The notes beneath the pieces were generated by a model that saw nothing but the letters and a program-made list of their open reading frames with translations, did not search any database and had not been told where the DNA came from. Below, piece after piece: positions 1 to 5,281 of a DNA stretch of 6,929 nt. Position 1 is the first letter of the stretch. Each line of letters starts with the position of its first letter. This DNA comes from Porphyrobacter sp. (GTDB lineage Bacteria; Pseudomonadota; Alphaproteobacteria; Sphingomonadales; Sphingomonadaceae). A program made the position numbers and the translations under genes. The stretch lies in contig JAGKSZ010000158.1 in NCBI GenBank assembly GCA_018991295.1, positions 1-6,929 of the forward strand, given 5' to 3'.

Positions 1-404
1 GGGTTGGCCGAGCCGTATTCGACATTGGCGATCTTGCCCCCGCCCATCGGCGAGCGGCCATAATCATCGCCCAGCTTGGCGATAGCGGCGAGTTCATCGA
101 GCCACGCCTGCGGGGCAAGGCGCAGATTGATGAACCCCGGCCCGGCAATTGCGGCGCTGGTGATGCCGGGATGCTGGCTGAGCTTGGCCGTGATCGCTTC
201 GGCCAGCGCACGCGGGTTGAGGCCGGCAGGCTTGGCCAGCACCATCGCGGCGTTGGTCGCCAGATCGCCGTGAGCCGGATCGCGGGGCGGCTCCAGCGTG
301 ACGTTGGCGAAGCTGGTACCAGCGGGCAGCGTGCCATCTGCGACCAGATCGGTCAGCACGGCTTCAACCAGCGCGGCATATTTGGCGTAAAGGGTCTGGA
401 TCAT
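1..404 (-). CDS. argS: Arginyl-tRNA synthetase, N-terminal part (truncated by window edge)
   Basis: ArgS charges tRNA-Arg with arginine in the cytoplasm, using ATP. The minus strand reads from an ATG at 404-402 (MIQTLYAKYAALVEAV) for 134 codons and runs off the left edge with no stop. The visible part covers the Arg-tRNA-synthetase N-terminal (tRNA D-loop recognition) domain, with the family motif PRDPAHGDLATNAAM at about residues 41-55 and GPGFINLRL near 97-105. It then enters the class I catalytic domain at VEYGSANP, just before where the HIGH-type motif is expected. That motif lies outside the window and cannot be checked. The Shine-Dalgarno is weak (CGAGAAC, about 5 bases before the ATG). 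No in-frame alternative start gives a better N-terminus. The upstream 229 bases are rich in hairpins and separate it from a lipoprotein gene on the same strand, so it may have its own promoter or be read through. Function is very likely; completeness of the gene is unknown. Confidence 0.93.
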   Translation of the reverse strand, partial: MIQTLYAKYAALVEAVLTDLVADGTLPAGTSFANVTLEPPRDPAHGDLATNAAMVLAKPAGLNPRALAEAITAKLSQHPGITSAAIAGPGFINLRLAPQAWLDELAAIAKLGDDYGRSPMGGGKIANVEYGSAN

Positions 405-457
405 GGCGTTCTCGTGGCGATGCGCGTGTTCTCGCGCGTGCAAAGAAGGAAGCGGGG

Positions 458-476
458 CCCCGGGTCAAGCCCGGGG
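458..476. repeat. Short palindromic repeat CCCCGGG-TCAAG-CCCGGGG
   Basis: This is a perfect 7-base inverted repeat (458-464 with 470-476) around a TCAAG loop, 53 bases upstream of the argS start. The same palindrome is, from memory, widely scattered between genes in sphingomonads and some other alphaproteobacteria, where spurious translations of it read SPGLTRGP. Here it would lie in the argS leader on the minus strand. The hairpin is seen directly; the dispersed nature is recall and needs a genome-wide count. No U-rich tract follows on either strand, so it is not a classic terminator. Confidence 0.7.
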
Positions 477-508
477 AGACGATTAAGGAAAGCATTGCCT
501 GCAACCCA

Positions 509-543
509 GGCGTTTGGCACGCCATTCGGTGCCAAAGGCACCG
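509..543. repeat. Three overlapping, mutually competing stem-loops upstream of argS
   Basis: Three hairpins can be drawn in 35 bases. The first is GGCGT (509-513) with ACGCC (519-523). The second is TTTGGCAC (513-520) with GTGCCAAA (529-536), 8 perfect pairs. The third is CGGTGCC (527-533) with GGCACCG (537-543), 7 perfect pairs around AAA. The outer two can form together, while the middle one excludes both. This topology resembles terminator/antiterminator leaders, but no U-tract follows in either direction. The element lies between the lipoprotein gene and argS, both on the minus strand. It may equally be part of a dispersed repeat. Confidence 0.5.
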
Positions 544-602
544 CAAGGCCGACCGGCCGCCCACAGGCGCTCAGACGCGAAGCGTCGGAAATGCGCCGAG
601 GA

Positions 603-624
603 CGCTCCCGCGGAGGCGGGAGCG
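603..624 (-). terminator. Terminator-like hairpin after the lipoprotein gene
   Basis: A perfect 9-base stem, CGCTCCCGC (603-611) with GCGGGAGCG (616-624), closes a GGAG loop. It sits 9 bases beyond the stop codon of the minus-strand lipoprotein gene. On that strand it is preceded by GTTTTG and followed by TCCTCGGC, so there is no run of T. Position and stability suggest transcript-end formation or 3'-end protection. Smaller stems (GACGC-GAA-GCGTC at 574-586 and GGCCG/CGGCC at 547-558) follow towards argS. Confidence 0.5.
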
Positions 625-633
625 CAAAACAAA

Positions 634-1287
634 CTACCTCGTCACGTTGTACTTCAGCTGCGCCTCGGTCAGCTGGAAGCCGACCAGCATTTCAAAGCGG
701 GTGCGCGCAATTGCCGCCTTCACTTCGGGATCGGCCAGCGGATCGAGCGCGGCTTCGGTATCGCCCGCACGGCGTCGCTTGGTGATCTTTTCGCGGATTT
801 CCGCAGGCAGCGCGGCATCGGCGCGGTTGACGAAGGCTCCGGCGCGGGCAGTGGCCTGGGCGCGCTCCTGCCCGTCAGCAAAGGTGAGGGTTACCGTGCC
901 GATCCGCTTGGAGACAACCGCCGTGCCTGCCCGGACGACAGTGACGAAATAGGGCAGTTCCACGCTGCGGGCCCCGCGCGTGTCGGTGCGCCGGGCGTTC
1001 ACTGTGAAACTCGCCTCGGAATAGATCCGGTCAGCCGCGCTGTCATTGCACTCGGCGCGCAGGTTGGTCATCGCCGCGCTCACATCGAGGCTGGCAACAC
1101 TGGCATCAGCGGGATTGCGGAAGGTGGTGACATCGCCGGTGTAATCGGGAATGCCGACCGCCGGGCACAGCGTCAGCACGCTGGCAATGCCCACGCCCTG
1201 ATCGATCACCAGCTCGCCCTTTTGCGAACAGGCCGACAGGGCGGCCACGGCGGAAAGGGCCAGAAATGCGCGTGCGCGGAGCTTCAT
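634..1287 (-). CDS. Putative outer-membrane lipoprotein of unknown function (217 aa)
   Basis: I do not recognise this family. The ATG at 1287-1285 is preceded by GAGGA at 8-base spacing and begins a clear lipoprotein signal peptide: basic MKLRAR, a hydrophobic stretch, then the lipobox LSAC with Cys20 as the lipidated residue. Serine at mature position +2 is not the aspartate typical of inner-membrane retention, which suggests outer-membrane sorting. The mature part is about 198 residues with only two further cysteines, C41 (TLCPAVG) and C80 (RAECND), which could form a disulfide. Alternating hydrophobic segments at about residues 92-136 (SFTVNARR, VELPYFVTVVRAG, IGTVTLTFADG) look beta-rich. 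A basic, helical stretch follows (EIREKITKRRRAG, about 163-175), then a conserved-looking tail FEMLVGFQLTEAQLKYNVTR. The reading frame stays open for another 165 codons upstream, opposite ispH, but that extension lacks a start signal and would bury the signal peptide. It is divergent from ispH. It is a real gene with high probability; the function is unassigned. Confidence 0.85.
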   Translation of the reverse strand: MKLRARAFLALSAVAALSACSQKGELVIDQGVGIASVLTLCPAVGIPDYTGDVTTFRNPADASVASLDVSAAMTNLRAECNDSAADRIYSEASFTVNARRTDTRGARSVELPYFVTVVRAGTAVVSKRIGTVTLTFADGQERAQATARAGAFVNRADAALPAEIREKITKRRRAGDTEAALDPLADPEVKAAIARTRFEMLVGFQLTEAQLKYNVTR

Positions 1288-1359
1288 CAAAGCCGTCCTC
1301 GAATTAAACGATCCCGTGCGCCCTAGCGAGGACGCGGCGCTTGCGCTAGAGGGCAGGAC
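1288..1359. promoter_or_regulatory. Divergent intergenic region between the lipoprotein gene and ispH
   Basis: These 72 bases must hold the start signals for two divergent genes. They contain one AT-rich patch (GAATTAAACG, 1301-1310) and the Shine-Dalgarno of each gene (TCCTC at 1296-1300 for the minus gene, GAGGG at 1349-1353 for ispH). No promoter with two good boxes is evident on either strand. An imperfect inverted repeat, GCCCTAGCG (1320-1328) with CGCTA-GA-GGGC (1344-1354), gives nine pairs with a two-base bulge. In RNA it would cover the ispH Shine-Dalgarno. Confidence 0.4.
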
Positions 1360-2337
1360 ATGAACGCGCCCTTTCCTGCTTCCGATGCGCCTGCCGCAGA
1401 CCTTCCGCCGCTCAACCTGCTGATCGCCGCCCCTCGGGGCTTTTGCGCAGGCGTGGACCGGGCAATCGAGATCGTCGAAAAGGCGCTCGAACGCTATGGC
1501 TCGCCGGTCTATGTCCGGCACGAGATCGTCCACAACAAATATGTGGTCGAAGGGCTGCGGGCCAAGGGCGCGGTGTTCGTCGAGGAACTGGACGAGGTGC
1601 CCGATGATGCGCCAGTGGTGTTCAGCGCCCACGGCGTGCCCAAGGCGGTGCCGGCCGAAGCCAAGCGTCGCAAGCTGCTTTATGTCGATGCCACCTGCCC
1701 GCTGGTCAGCAAGGTCCATCGTCAGGCCGAACGCCAGATCGAAAAGGGCCGCCACATCATCTTCATCGGCCATGAAGGCCACCCCGAAGTGATCGGCACC
1801 ATGGGCCAGGTCGAGCCCGGCCAGATGACCCTGGTGGAAACCATCGAGGACGTGGAAAAGCTGCCCTTCGATTCCGACGAGGAACTGGCCTATCTTACCC
1901 AGACCACGCTGTCGGTGGATGATACCCGCGAGGTGATTCAGGCGCTGGAATGGCGGTATCCGAACATCTCGGGCCCTCGTGCTGAGGACATCTGCTATGC
2001 CACCTCCAACCGGCAGGCGGCGGTCAAGGAACTGGCACAGGATTGCGATCTGGTGCTGGTGATCGGCTCGCCCAATTCATCCAACGCGCTGCGGCTGGTG
2101 GAAGTGGCCGAACGGCTGGGCACCCCTGCCAAGCTGATCCAGCGGGCCAGTGAAATTGATTTCGGCTGGCTTGCGGGTGTCGAGACGCTGGGCCTCACAG
2201 CCGGGGCATCTGCGCCCGAAGTGCTGGTGCGCGAAGTGGTGGATGCCATCGCTTCGGTGCGGGCGATCTCGGAAAAGACCATCACCGCTGCTGAAGAAAA
2301 GATGGTCTTCAAGCTGCCCCGCCAGCTGACCGAATAG
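1360..2337 (+). CDS. ispH: 4-hydroxy-3-methylbut-2-enyl diphosphate reductase (IspH/LytB)
   Basis: IspH is the last enzyme of the methylerythritol phosphate pathway. It reduces HMBPP to isopentenyl and dimethylallyl diphosphate using an iron-sulfur cluster. All hallmarks are present in the 325 residues. The three cluster cysteines are C29 (PRGFCAGVDRA), C113 (DATCPLVSKVH) and C212 (ICYATSNRQ). Substrate-binding histidines are H58 (HEIVHNKYVVE), H91 (SAHGVP) and H141, and the proton-relay glutamate is E143 (GHEGHPEVIGT). The TQTTLS loop is at 180-185, diphosphate-binding S240/S241/N242 lies in GSPNSSNALRL, and S284 in GLTAGASAPE. The ATG is preceded by GAGGG at 6-base spacing; the proline/alanine-rich first 17 residues are a lineage-type extension. 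Length fits the family. It is the first gene of a run with thrB (22-base gap) and rnhA, an arrangement common in alphaproteobacteria. A possible hairpin over its Shine-Dalgarno is noted in the upstream region. Confidence 0.97.
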   Translation: MNAPFPASDAPAADLPPLNLLIAAPRGFCAGVDRAIEIVEKALERYGSPVYVRHEIVHNKYVVEGLRAKGAVFVEELDEVPDDAPVVFSAHGVPKAVPAEAKRRKLLYVDATCPLVSKVHRQAERQIEKGRHIIFIGHEGHPEVIGTMGQVEPGQMTLVETIEDVEKLPFDSDEELAYLTQTTLSVDDTREVIQALEWRYPNISGPRAEDICYATSNRQAAVKELAQDCDLVLVIGSPNSSNALRLVEVAERLGTPAKLIQRASEIDFGWLAGVETLGLTAGASAPEVLVREVVDAIASVRAISEKTITAAEEKMVFKLPRQLTE

Positions 2338-2359
2338 CGGACAATCCGGGGGCGCGCTC

Positions 2360-3331
2360 ATGGCGGTCTATACCCATCTGGGCGCAGAGGATCTGGCCCG
2401 GCTGATCAGCGAATATGACGTGGGCGAGCTGGTCTCGGCCAAGGGCATTGCCGAGGGCGTGTCCAATTCCAACTGGCTGGTGGAGACCACCGGGACCGGC
2501 GATTCGGGCACGCGCTTCATCCTCACGCTGTATGAACGGCGGATCGATTATGCCGATCTGCCCTATTTTCTCGGCCTGCTCGATCATCTGGCGGCCAAGG
2601 CCTGCCCGGTGCCGCGCACCATGCATGACCGTTCGGGCGCATCGTGGCGAATGGTCGAGGGCAAGGCGGCCGCGCTGATCGAATTCCTGCCCGGCGTCTC
2701 CCCCACCCGCCCGACGCCTGCACAGGCGCGCGAGTTGGGCCCGGTGCTGGCGAACCTCCACCTTGCCGCCGCCGACTTTCCGCAAACCCGCGCCAATGGG
2801 ACGGATTTTGCCGCCAGCGCGGCAATCCTTGGCAAGTGCGGCGCACAGGCGCTGGCAACGATCGATGCGCGCCTGCCCGCCATGCTCGCCCATGCGCAAG
2901 CAGCGGCCGCACTTGACCTGTCTGCCCTGCCGCAATCGCAGACCCACACCGATCTGTTTCCCGATAATGTGCTGATGCTGGGCGACCGGGTGACGGGGCT
3001 GATCGATTTCTATTTCGCCTGCACGGGCCCGATGGTGCTCGATCTGGCGGTGACCCATGCCGCATGGTGCTTTGACGCCAGCAACGCCTACCGAGCCGAT
3101 TGCGGCGCGGCACTGATCGAGGGTTATCAATCAGTGCGCCGCCTGACCCAGCAGGAACGCGCGCTGTTTGCCGATGTCGCGATGGGCGCGTGCCTCCGGT
3201 TCGTGGCCAGCCGGGCCGAAGACTGGCTGGAAACGCCCGACGATGCGCTCGTCACCCGCAAGGACCCGATGCAGTTCGCGCAAAGATGGCAGTTTTACCA
3301 CGATCACGGCGCAGGGCTTCTTGCAGGCTGA
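2360..3331 (+). CDS. thrB: Homoserine kinase, ThrB type II (APH-fold)
   Basis: The enzyme phosphorylates L-homoserine with ATP to O-phosphohomoserine, the step before threonine synthase, in the cytoplasm. The 323-residue protein belongs to the aminoglycoside-phosphotransferase-like homoserine kinases, not the GHMP-kinase ThrB of enterobacteria. Family marks are the N-terminal GIAEGVSNSNWLV (29-41, nucleotide loop), LTLYE (55-59), the catalytic loop HTDLFPDNVLM with D198 as base and N203 as metal ligand, and IDFYFACTGPMVLDLA starting at 215, with D216 in the DFG-like position. The catalytic loop has Thr where Gly or Ala is usual after His; this should be tolerated. The C-terminal helices (RFVASRAEDWL, DPMQFAQRWQFY) also match the family. 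The ATG at 2360 has GGGGG at 7-base spacing. It lies 22 bases after ispH and 25 before rnhA, so the three are probably co-transcribed. Confidence 0.95.
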   Translation: MAVYTHLGAEDLARLISEYDVGELVSAKGIAEGVSNSNWLVETTGTGDSGTRFILTLYERRIDYADLPYFLGLLDHLAAKACPVPRTMHDRSGASWRMVEGKAAALIEFLPGVSPTRPTPAQARELGPVLANLHLAAADFPQTRANGTDFAASAAILGKCGAQALATIDARLPAMLAHAQAAAALDLSALPQSQTHTDLFPDNVLMLGDRVTGLIDFYFACTGPMVLDLAVTHAAWCFDASNAYRADCGAALIEGYQSVRRLTQQERALFADVAMGACLRFVASRAEDWLETPDDALVTRKDPMQFAQRWQFYHDHGAGLLAG

Positions 3332-3356
3332 CGCCTCGCCCGCCAAAGGCTGCCAC

Positions 3357-3815
3357 GTGAAACAGGTAGACATCTTCACCGACGGCGCCTGCAAGGGCAA
3401 CCCCGGCCCCGGCGGCTGGGCCGCGATCCTGCGCAGCGGCGGGCACGAGAAGGAACTGGTGGGCGGCGAGCCGGAAACCACCAACAACCGCATGGAAATG
3501 ACAGCGGTGCTGCGCGGCTTGACCGCGCTGAAGGAGCCCTGCGCGGTCACCGTTCACACAGACAGTCGCTATGTCATCGACGGCATGACCCAGTGGATCT
3601 TCGGCTGGCAGAAGCGCGGCTGGGTCAACGCGGCGAAAAAGCCGGTCGCCAATGAAGACCTGTGGCGCGAATTGCTGGCCGCGGTGCGGCCCCACAAGGT
3701 GTCATGGCAATGGGTCAAGGGCCACGCCGGCCACCCGGAGAACGAACGCGCCGACGCGCTGGCAAGCGAGGAAGCGGTGCGGCAGGCGGACCCCAAGTCG
3801 GCGTTCAGGCACTGA
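3357..3815 (+). CDS. rnhA: Ribonuclease HI
   Basis: RNase HI cuts the RNA strand of RNA-DNA hybrids, removing R-loops and primers. The protein is 152 residues, close to the E. coli length. The four acidic catalytic residues are D9 (FTDGACKGNPGPGGW), E47 (TTNNRMEMTAV), D69 (VHTDSRYVIDG) and D133 (ENERADALA), and the assisting histidine is H123 (VKGHAGHPENE). The basic-protrusion region reads WIFGWQKRGWVNAAKKPVAN (80-99), with the usual tryptophans and lysines. The start is a GTG at 3357, chosen because AAAGG (3345-3349) stands 7 bases before it and because the product then begins exactly where the fold begins. The reading frame continues further upstream only by overlapping thrB. As the last gene of the ispH-thrB-rnhA run, it ends just before an inverted repeat that probably terminates the transcript. 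Confidence 0.96.
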   Translation: MKQVDIFTDGACKGNPGPGGWAAILRSGGHEKELVGGEPETTNNRMEMTAVLRGLTALKEPCAVTVHTDSRYVIDGMTQWIFGWQKRGWVNAAKKPVANEDLWRELLAAVRPHKVSWQWVKGHAGHPENERADALASEEAVRQADPKSAFRH

Positions 3816-3825
3816 AGCCCACTTC

Positions 3826-3920
3826 CGTTCGCCCTGAGCCTGTCGGAGGGCCTTACTTCCCTTCGTGGCACTGCGAGCAGACCAAAGAAGGACGGTCCTT
3901 CGACAGGCTCAGGACGAACG
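3826..3920. repeat. Imperfect 27-base inverted repeat between convergent genes, probable bidirectional terminator
   Basis: The left arm at 3826-3852 begins CGTTCGCCCTGAGCCTGTCG. The right arm at 3894-3920 is its reverse complement at 24 of 27 positions. The 41-base centre has no obvious gene. Two of the three mismatches become G-U pairs in plus-strand RNA, so a long hairpin can form. The repeat sits between rnhA (stop at 3815) and a minus-strand gene (stop at 3933), where a terminator for both directions is expected. The unit is one I recall as highly repeated between genes in sphingomonads and other proteobacteria; spurious translations of it read RPEPVEGPS and SFDRLRTN. It resembles REP elements in being a paired, inverted, intergenic repeat. 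Copy number and any mobilising transposase cannot be judged from this window. Confidence 0.8.
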
Positions 3921-3932
3921 CGGCGGCAGGCT

Positions 3933-4109
3933 TCAGCTGTTATCTTCAACCGGCGCGTCGGGGCCATTCTTCTTGATCGAATCGATGGCGTTCTGCGCGC
4001 TCGCCTTGCTGGCGTAGCCTTCAGTGGCGAACATCACTTCCGAATTGTACTTGAAGCGCACCCGGAACTCGCCAGCCTTGTCTTTGTAGATCTCGAACTT
4101 GTGAGCCAT
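3933..4109 (-). CDS. YegP-family (DUF1508) small protein
   Basis: This 58-residue gene has the strongest ribosome binding site in the window: AGGAGG, 8 bases before the ATG at 4109-4107. The product begins MAHKFEIYKDKAGEFRVRFK and continues through EGYASKASAQNAIDSIKKN to an acidic tail, DAPVEDNS. That is the single-repeat form of the DUF1508/YegP fold: a short beta hairpin carrying an aromatic/basic strand, then a GYxSKAxAxNxIxSI helix. The family's biochemical role is not established. The usual N-G-E-V turn is replaced by YNSEV, so one small deviation is visible. A possible -35 box (TTGACC, 4163-4158) lies upstream on the minus strand with no good -10, and a small CGTGG-TTAAT-CCACG stem (4126-4140) precedes the Shine-Dalgarno. 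It is convergent with rnhA and downstream of the flavoenzyme gene on its own strand (62-base gap), so it could be read from that unit or alone. Confidence 0.87.
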   Translation of the reverse strand: MAHKFEIYKDKAGEFRVRFKYNSEVMFATEGYASKASAQNAIDSIKKNGPDAPVEDNS

Positions 4110-4171
4110 CGGCTTTCCCTCCTGACGTGGTTAATCCACGACAGGGATGTGCCAGAAGGTCAAGCCCTTGC

Positions 4172-5281
4172 CTAGGCGGATTGTGGTGCCAGAACGAAGC
4201 GCCGAGGGCTGTAGGCCACGGCATTGATCCCCGCCGTCATTGCATCTGGATCATGCCCCAGCAGCAGCTGGCTGCCCAGCCTTGCAGCGGCAGGCGCGGT
4301 CTGGATGCCGAAGCCGCCCTGGCCTGCAAACCAGAAGAACCCTTCGGCGCGCGCGTCAAAACCATAGACCGGCAGCCGGTCAGGCGCGAAGCTTCTGAGG
4401 CCCGCCCAGCGCCTTTCAACCGCCGCAATCGGCCAATCGGTGACATTCTGGAACCGGTCGATGGCAATGGCGACATCCCATTCCTCGGGCGCGGCATCGC
4501 AGGGGTCGGTGGGGATTTCGTCGTGGGGTGACAGCCACAGCCGCCCGACATCGGGCTTGAAATAGAACCCCCCGCCGATGTCGATCACCAGCGGCAGATC
4601 GGCAGGGGCTGGCGGCTCGACGCGCAGCACGGCAACGGTGCGCCGCAAGGGGGCAATGCCGATCGGCGCTGCCCCGGCAAGGCGGGCGATTTCATCGGCC
4701 CAGGCCCCGGCGGCGTTGACGATGACACCCGCCCGCCAGCTGGTCCCGGCCTCGCAGGTGATGGTCCAGGCCCCGCCCTCGCGCACAAGCCCGGTCACGC
4801 GGGCGCGGCAAATCACCTCCGCCCCGTGCCGCCGCGCGGCAGCAAGATAATGCTGGTGCAGCCCTGCCACATCAATATCCGCGCAGGCCGGCTGGTAGAG
4901 CGCCTCGCTCCATTCAGACCGGATATGCGGGACACGCTCGGCCAGAGCCGCAGGCGCGAGACGCTCGATCTGCACCCCCGTGCCATCATAGCTGGCGCAG
5001 AAGGCGTCCATGGCGGCGCGGTCTTCGGCACGGCCGACATAAAGCGCCCCGCGCGGGGTAAGGAAGCCGTGTTCGGCAAGATAGGCGCCCGAAGCGCGGG
5101 TTAGCGGGACCACGCCGGGGCCGCCGTAACATTCCTCCCAGAAGGCAGCGGAACGCCCGGTGGCGTGATAGCCCGGCACATCCTCGCCCTCGATCAGGAG
5201 GACGCGGGCATAGGGCGCAAGCTCGGCCGCAAGGCTCGCGCCTGCCATTCCGGCGCCGATCACGGCAATATCGTGGATCAT
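4172..5281 (-). CDS. FAD-dependent D-amino-acid oxidase/dehydrogenase family protein (DauA-like)
   Basis: A 369-residue flavoprotein of the DAO superfamily that should oxidise an amine or amino acid, passing electrons to oxygen or a quinone. The dinucleotide-binding motif is N-terminal (IAVIGAGMAGASLAAEL, 5-21), followed by the E31 ribose contact and PGYHATGRSAA (36-46). Later blocks are CADIDVAGLHQHYL (133-146), VNAAGAWADEIARLAG (188-203), FYFKPDVG (239-246), WAGLRSFAPD (292-301) and EGFFWFAGQGGFGIQT (313-328). These follow Pseudomonas D-arginine dehydrogenase (DauA) closely, as recalled. Carboxylate-binding candidates R213/R214, Y240 and R296 are kept. By my hand alignment, the side-chain-recognising His48, Thr50 and Glu87 of DauA become F47, E49 and A79, so D-arginine is unlikely to be the substrate. 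No signal peptide is visible, so it is cytoplasmic or peripheral. The ATG overlaps the stop of the upstream hydrolase gene (ATGA), which fixes the start and implies translational coupling. The broad class is secure; the substrate is unknown. Confidence 0.88.
   Translation of the reverse strand: MIHDIAVIGAGMAGASLAAELAPYARVLLIEGEDVPGYHATGRSAAFWEECYGGPGVVPLTRASGAYLAEHGFLTPRGALYVGRAEDRAAMDAFCASYDGTGVQIERLAPAALAERVPHIRSEWSEALYQPACADIDVAGLHQHYLAAARRHGAEVICRARVTGLVREGGAWTITCEAGTSWRAGVIVNAAGAWADEIARLAGAAPIGIAPLRRTVAVLRVEPPAPADLPLVIDIGGGFYFKPDVGRLWLSPHDEIPTDPCDAAPEEWDVAIAIDRFQNVTDWPIAAVERRWAGLRSFAPDRLPVYGFDARAEGFFWFAGQGGFGIQTAPAAARLGSQLLLGHDPDAMTAGINAVAYSPRRFVLAPQSA

Noticed and set aside
171..1326. 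Long plus-strand open frames over the argS-lipoprotein region (171-785 and 514-1326)
   Set aside because: They lie opposite recognised minus-strand genes, are Arg/Gly/Ala-rich as expected of shadow frames in high-G+C DNA, and cross the hairpin block.
1288..1782. In-frame upstream extension of the lipoprotein gene, opposite ispH
   Set aside because: It is antisense to a clearly real ispH, has no start signal, and would place the lipoprotein signal peptide in the middle of the protein.
2309..3130. Minus-strand open frame of 273 codons opposite thrB
   Set aside because: It is fully antisense to homoserine kinase, whose motifs are intact. The composition is rich in Arg, Gly, His and Gln with no recognisable domain.
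3569..3967. Minus-strand frame ending in rnhA that contains RPEPVEGPSFF
   Set aside because: This is the typical translation of the intergenic inverted repeat joined to an rnhA antisense frame; it is not a gene.
4126..4140. CGTGG-TTAAT-CCACG stem as terminator of the flavoenzyme gene
   Set aside because: The stem is only 5 pairs, has no T-run, and lies next to the Shine-Dalgarno of the following gene. It is mentioned only as a possible leader stem.
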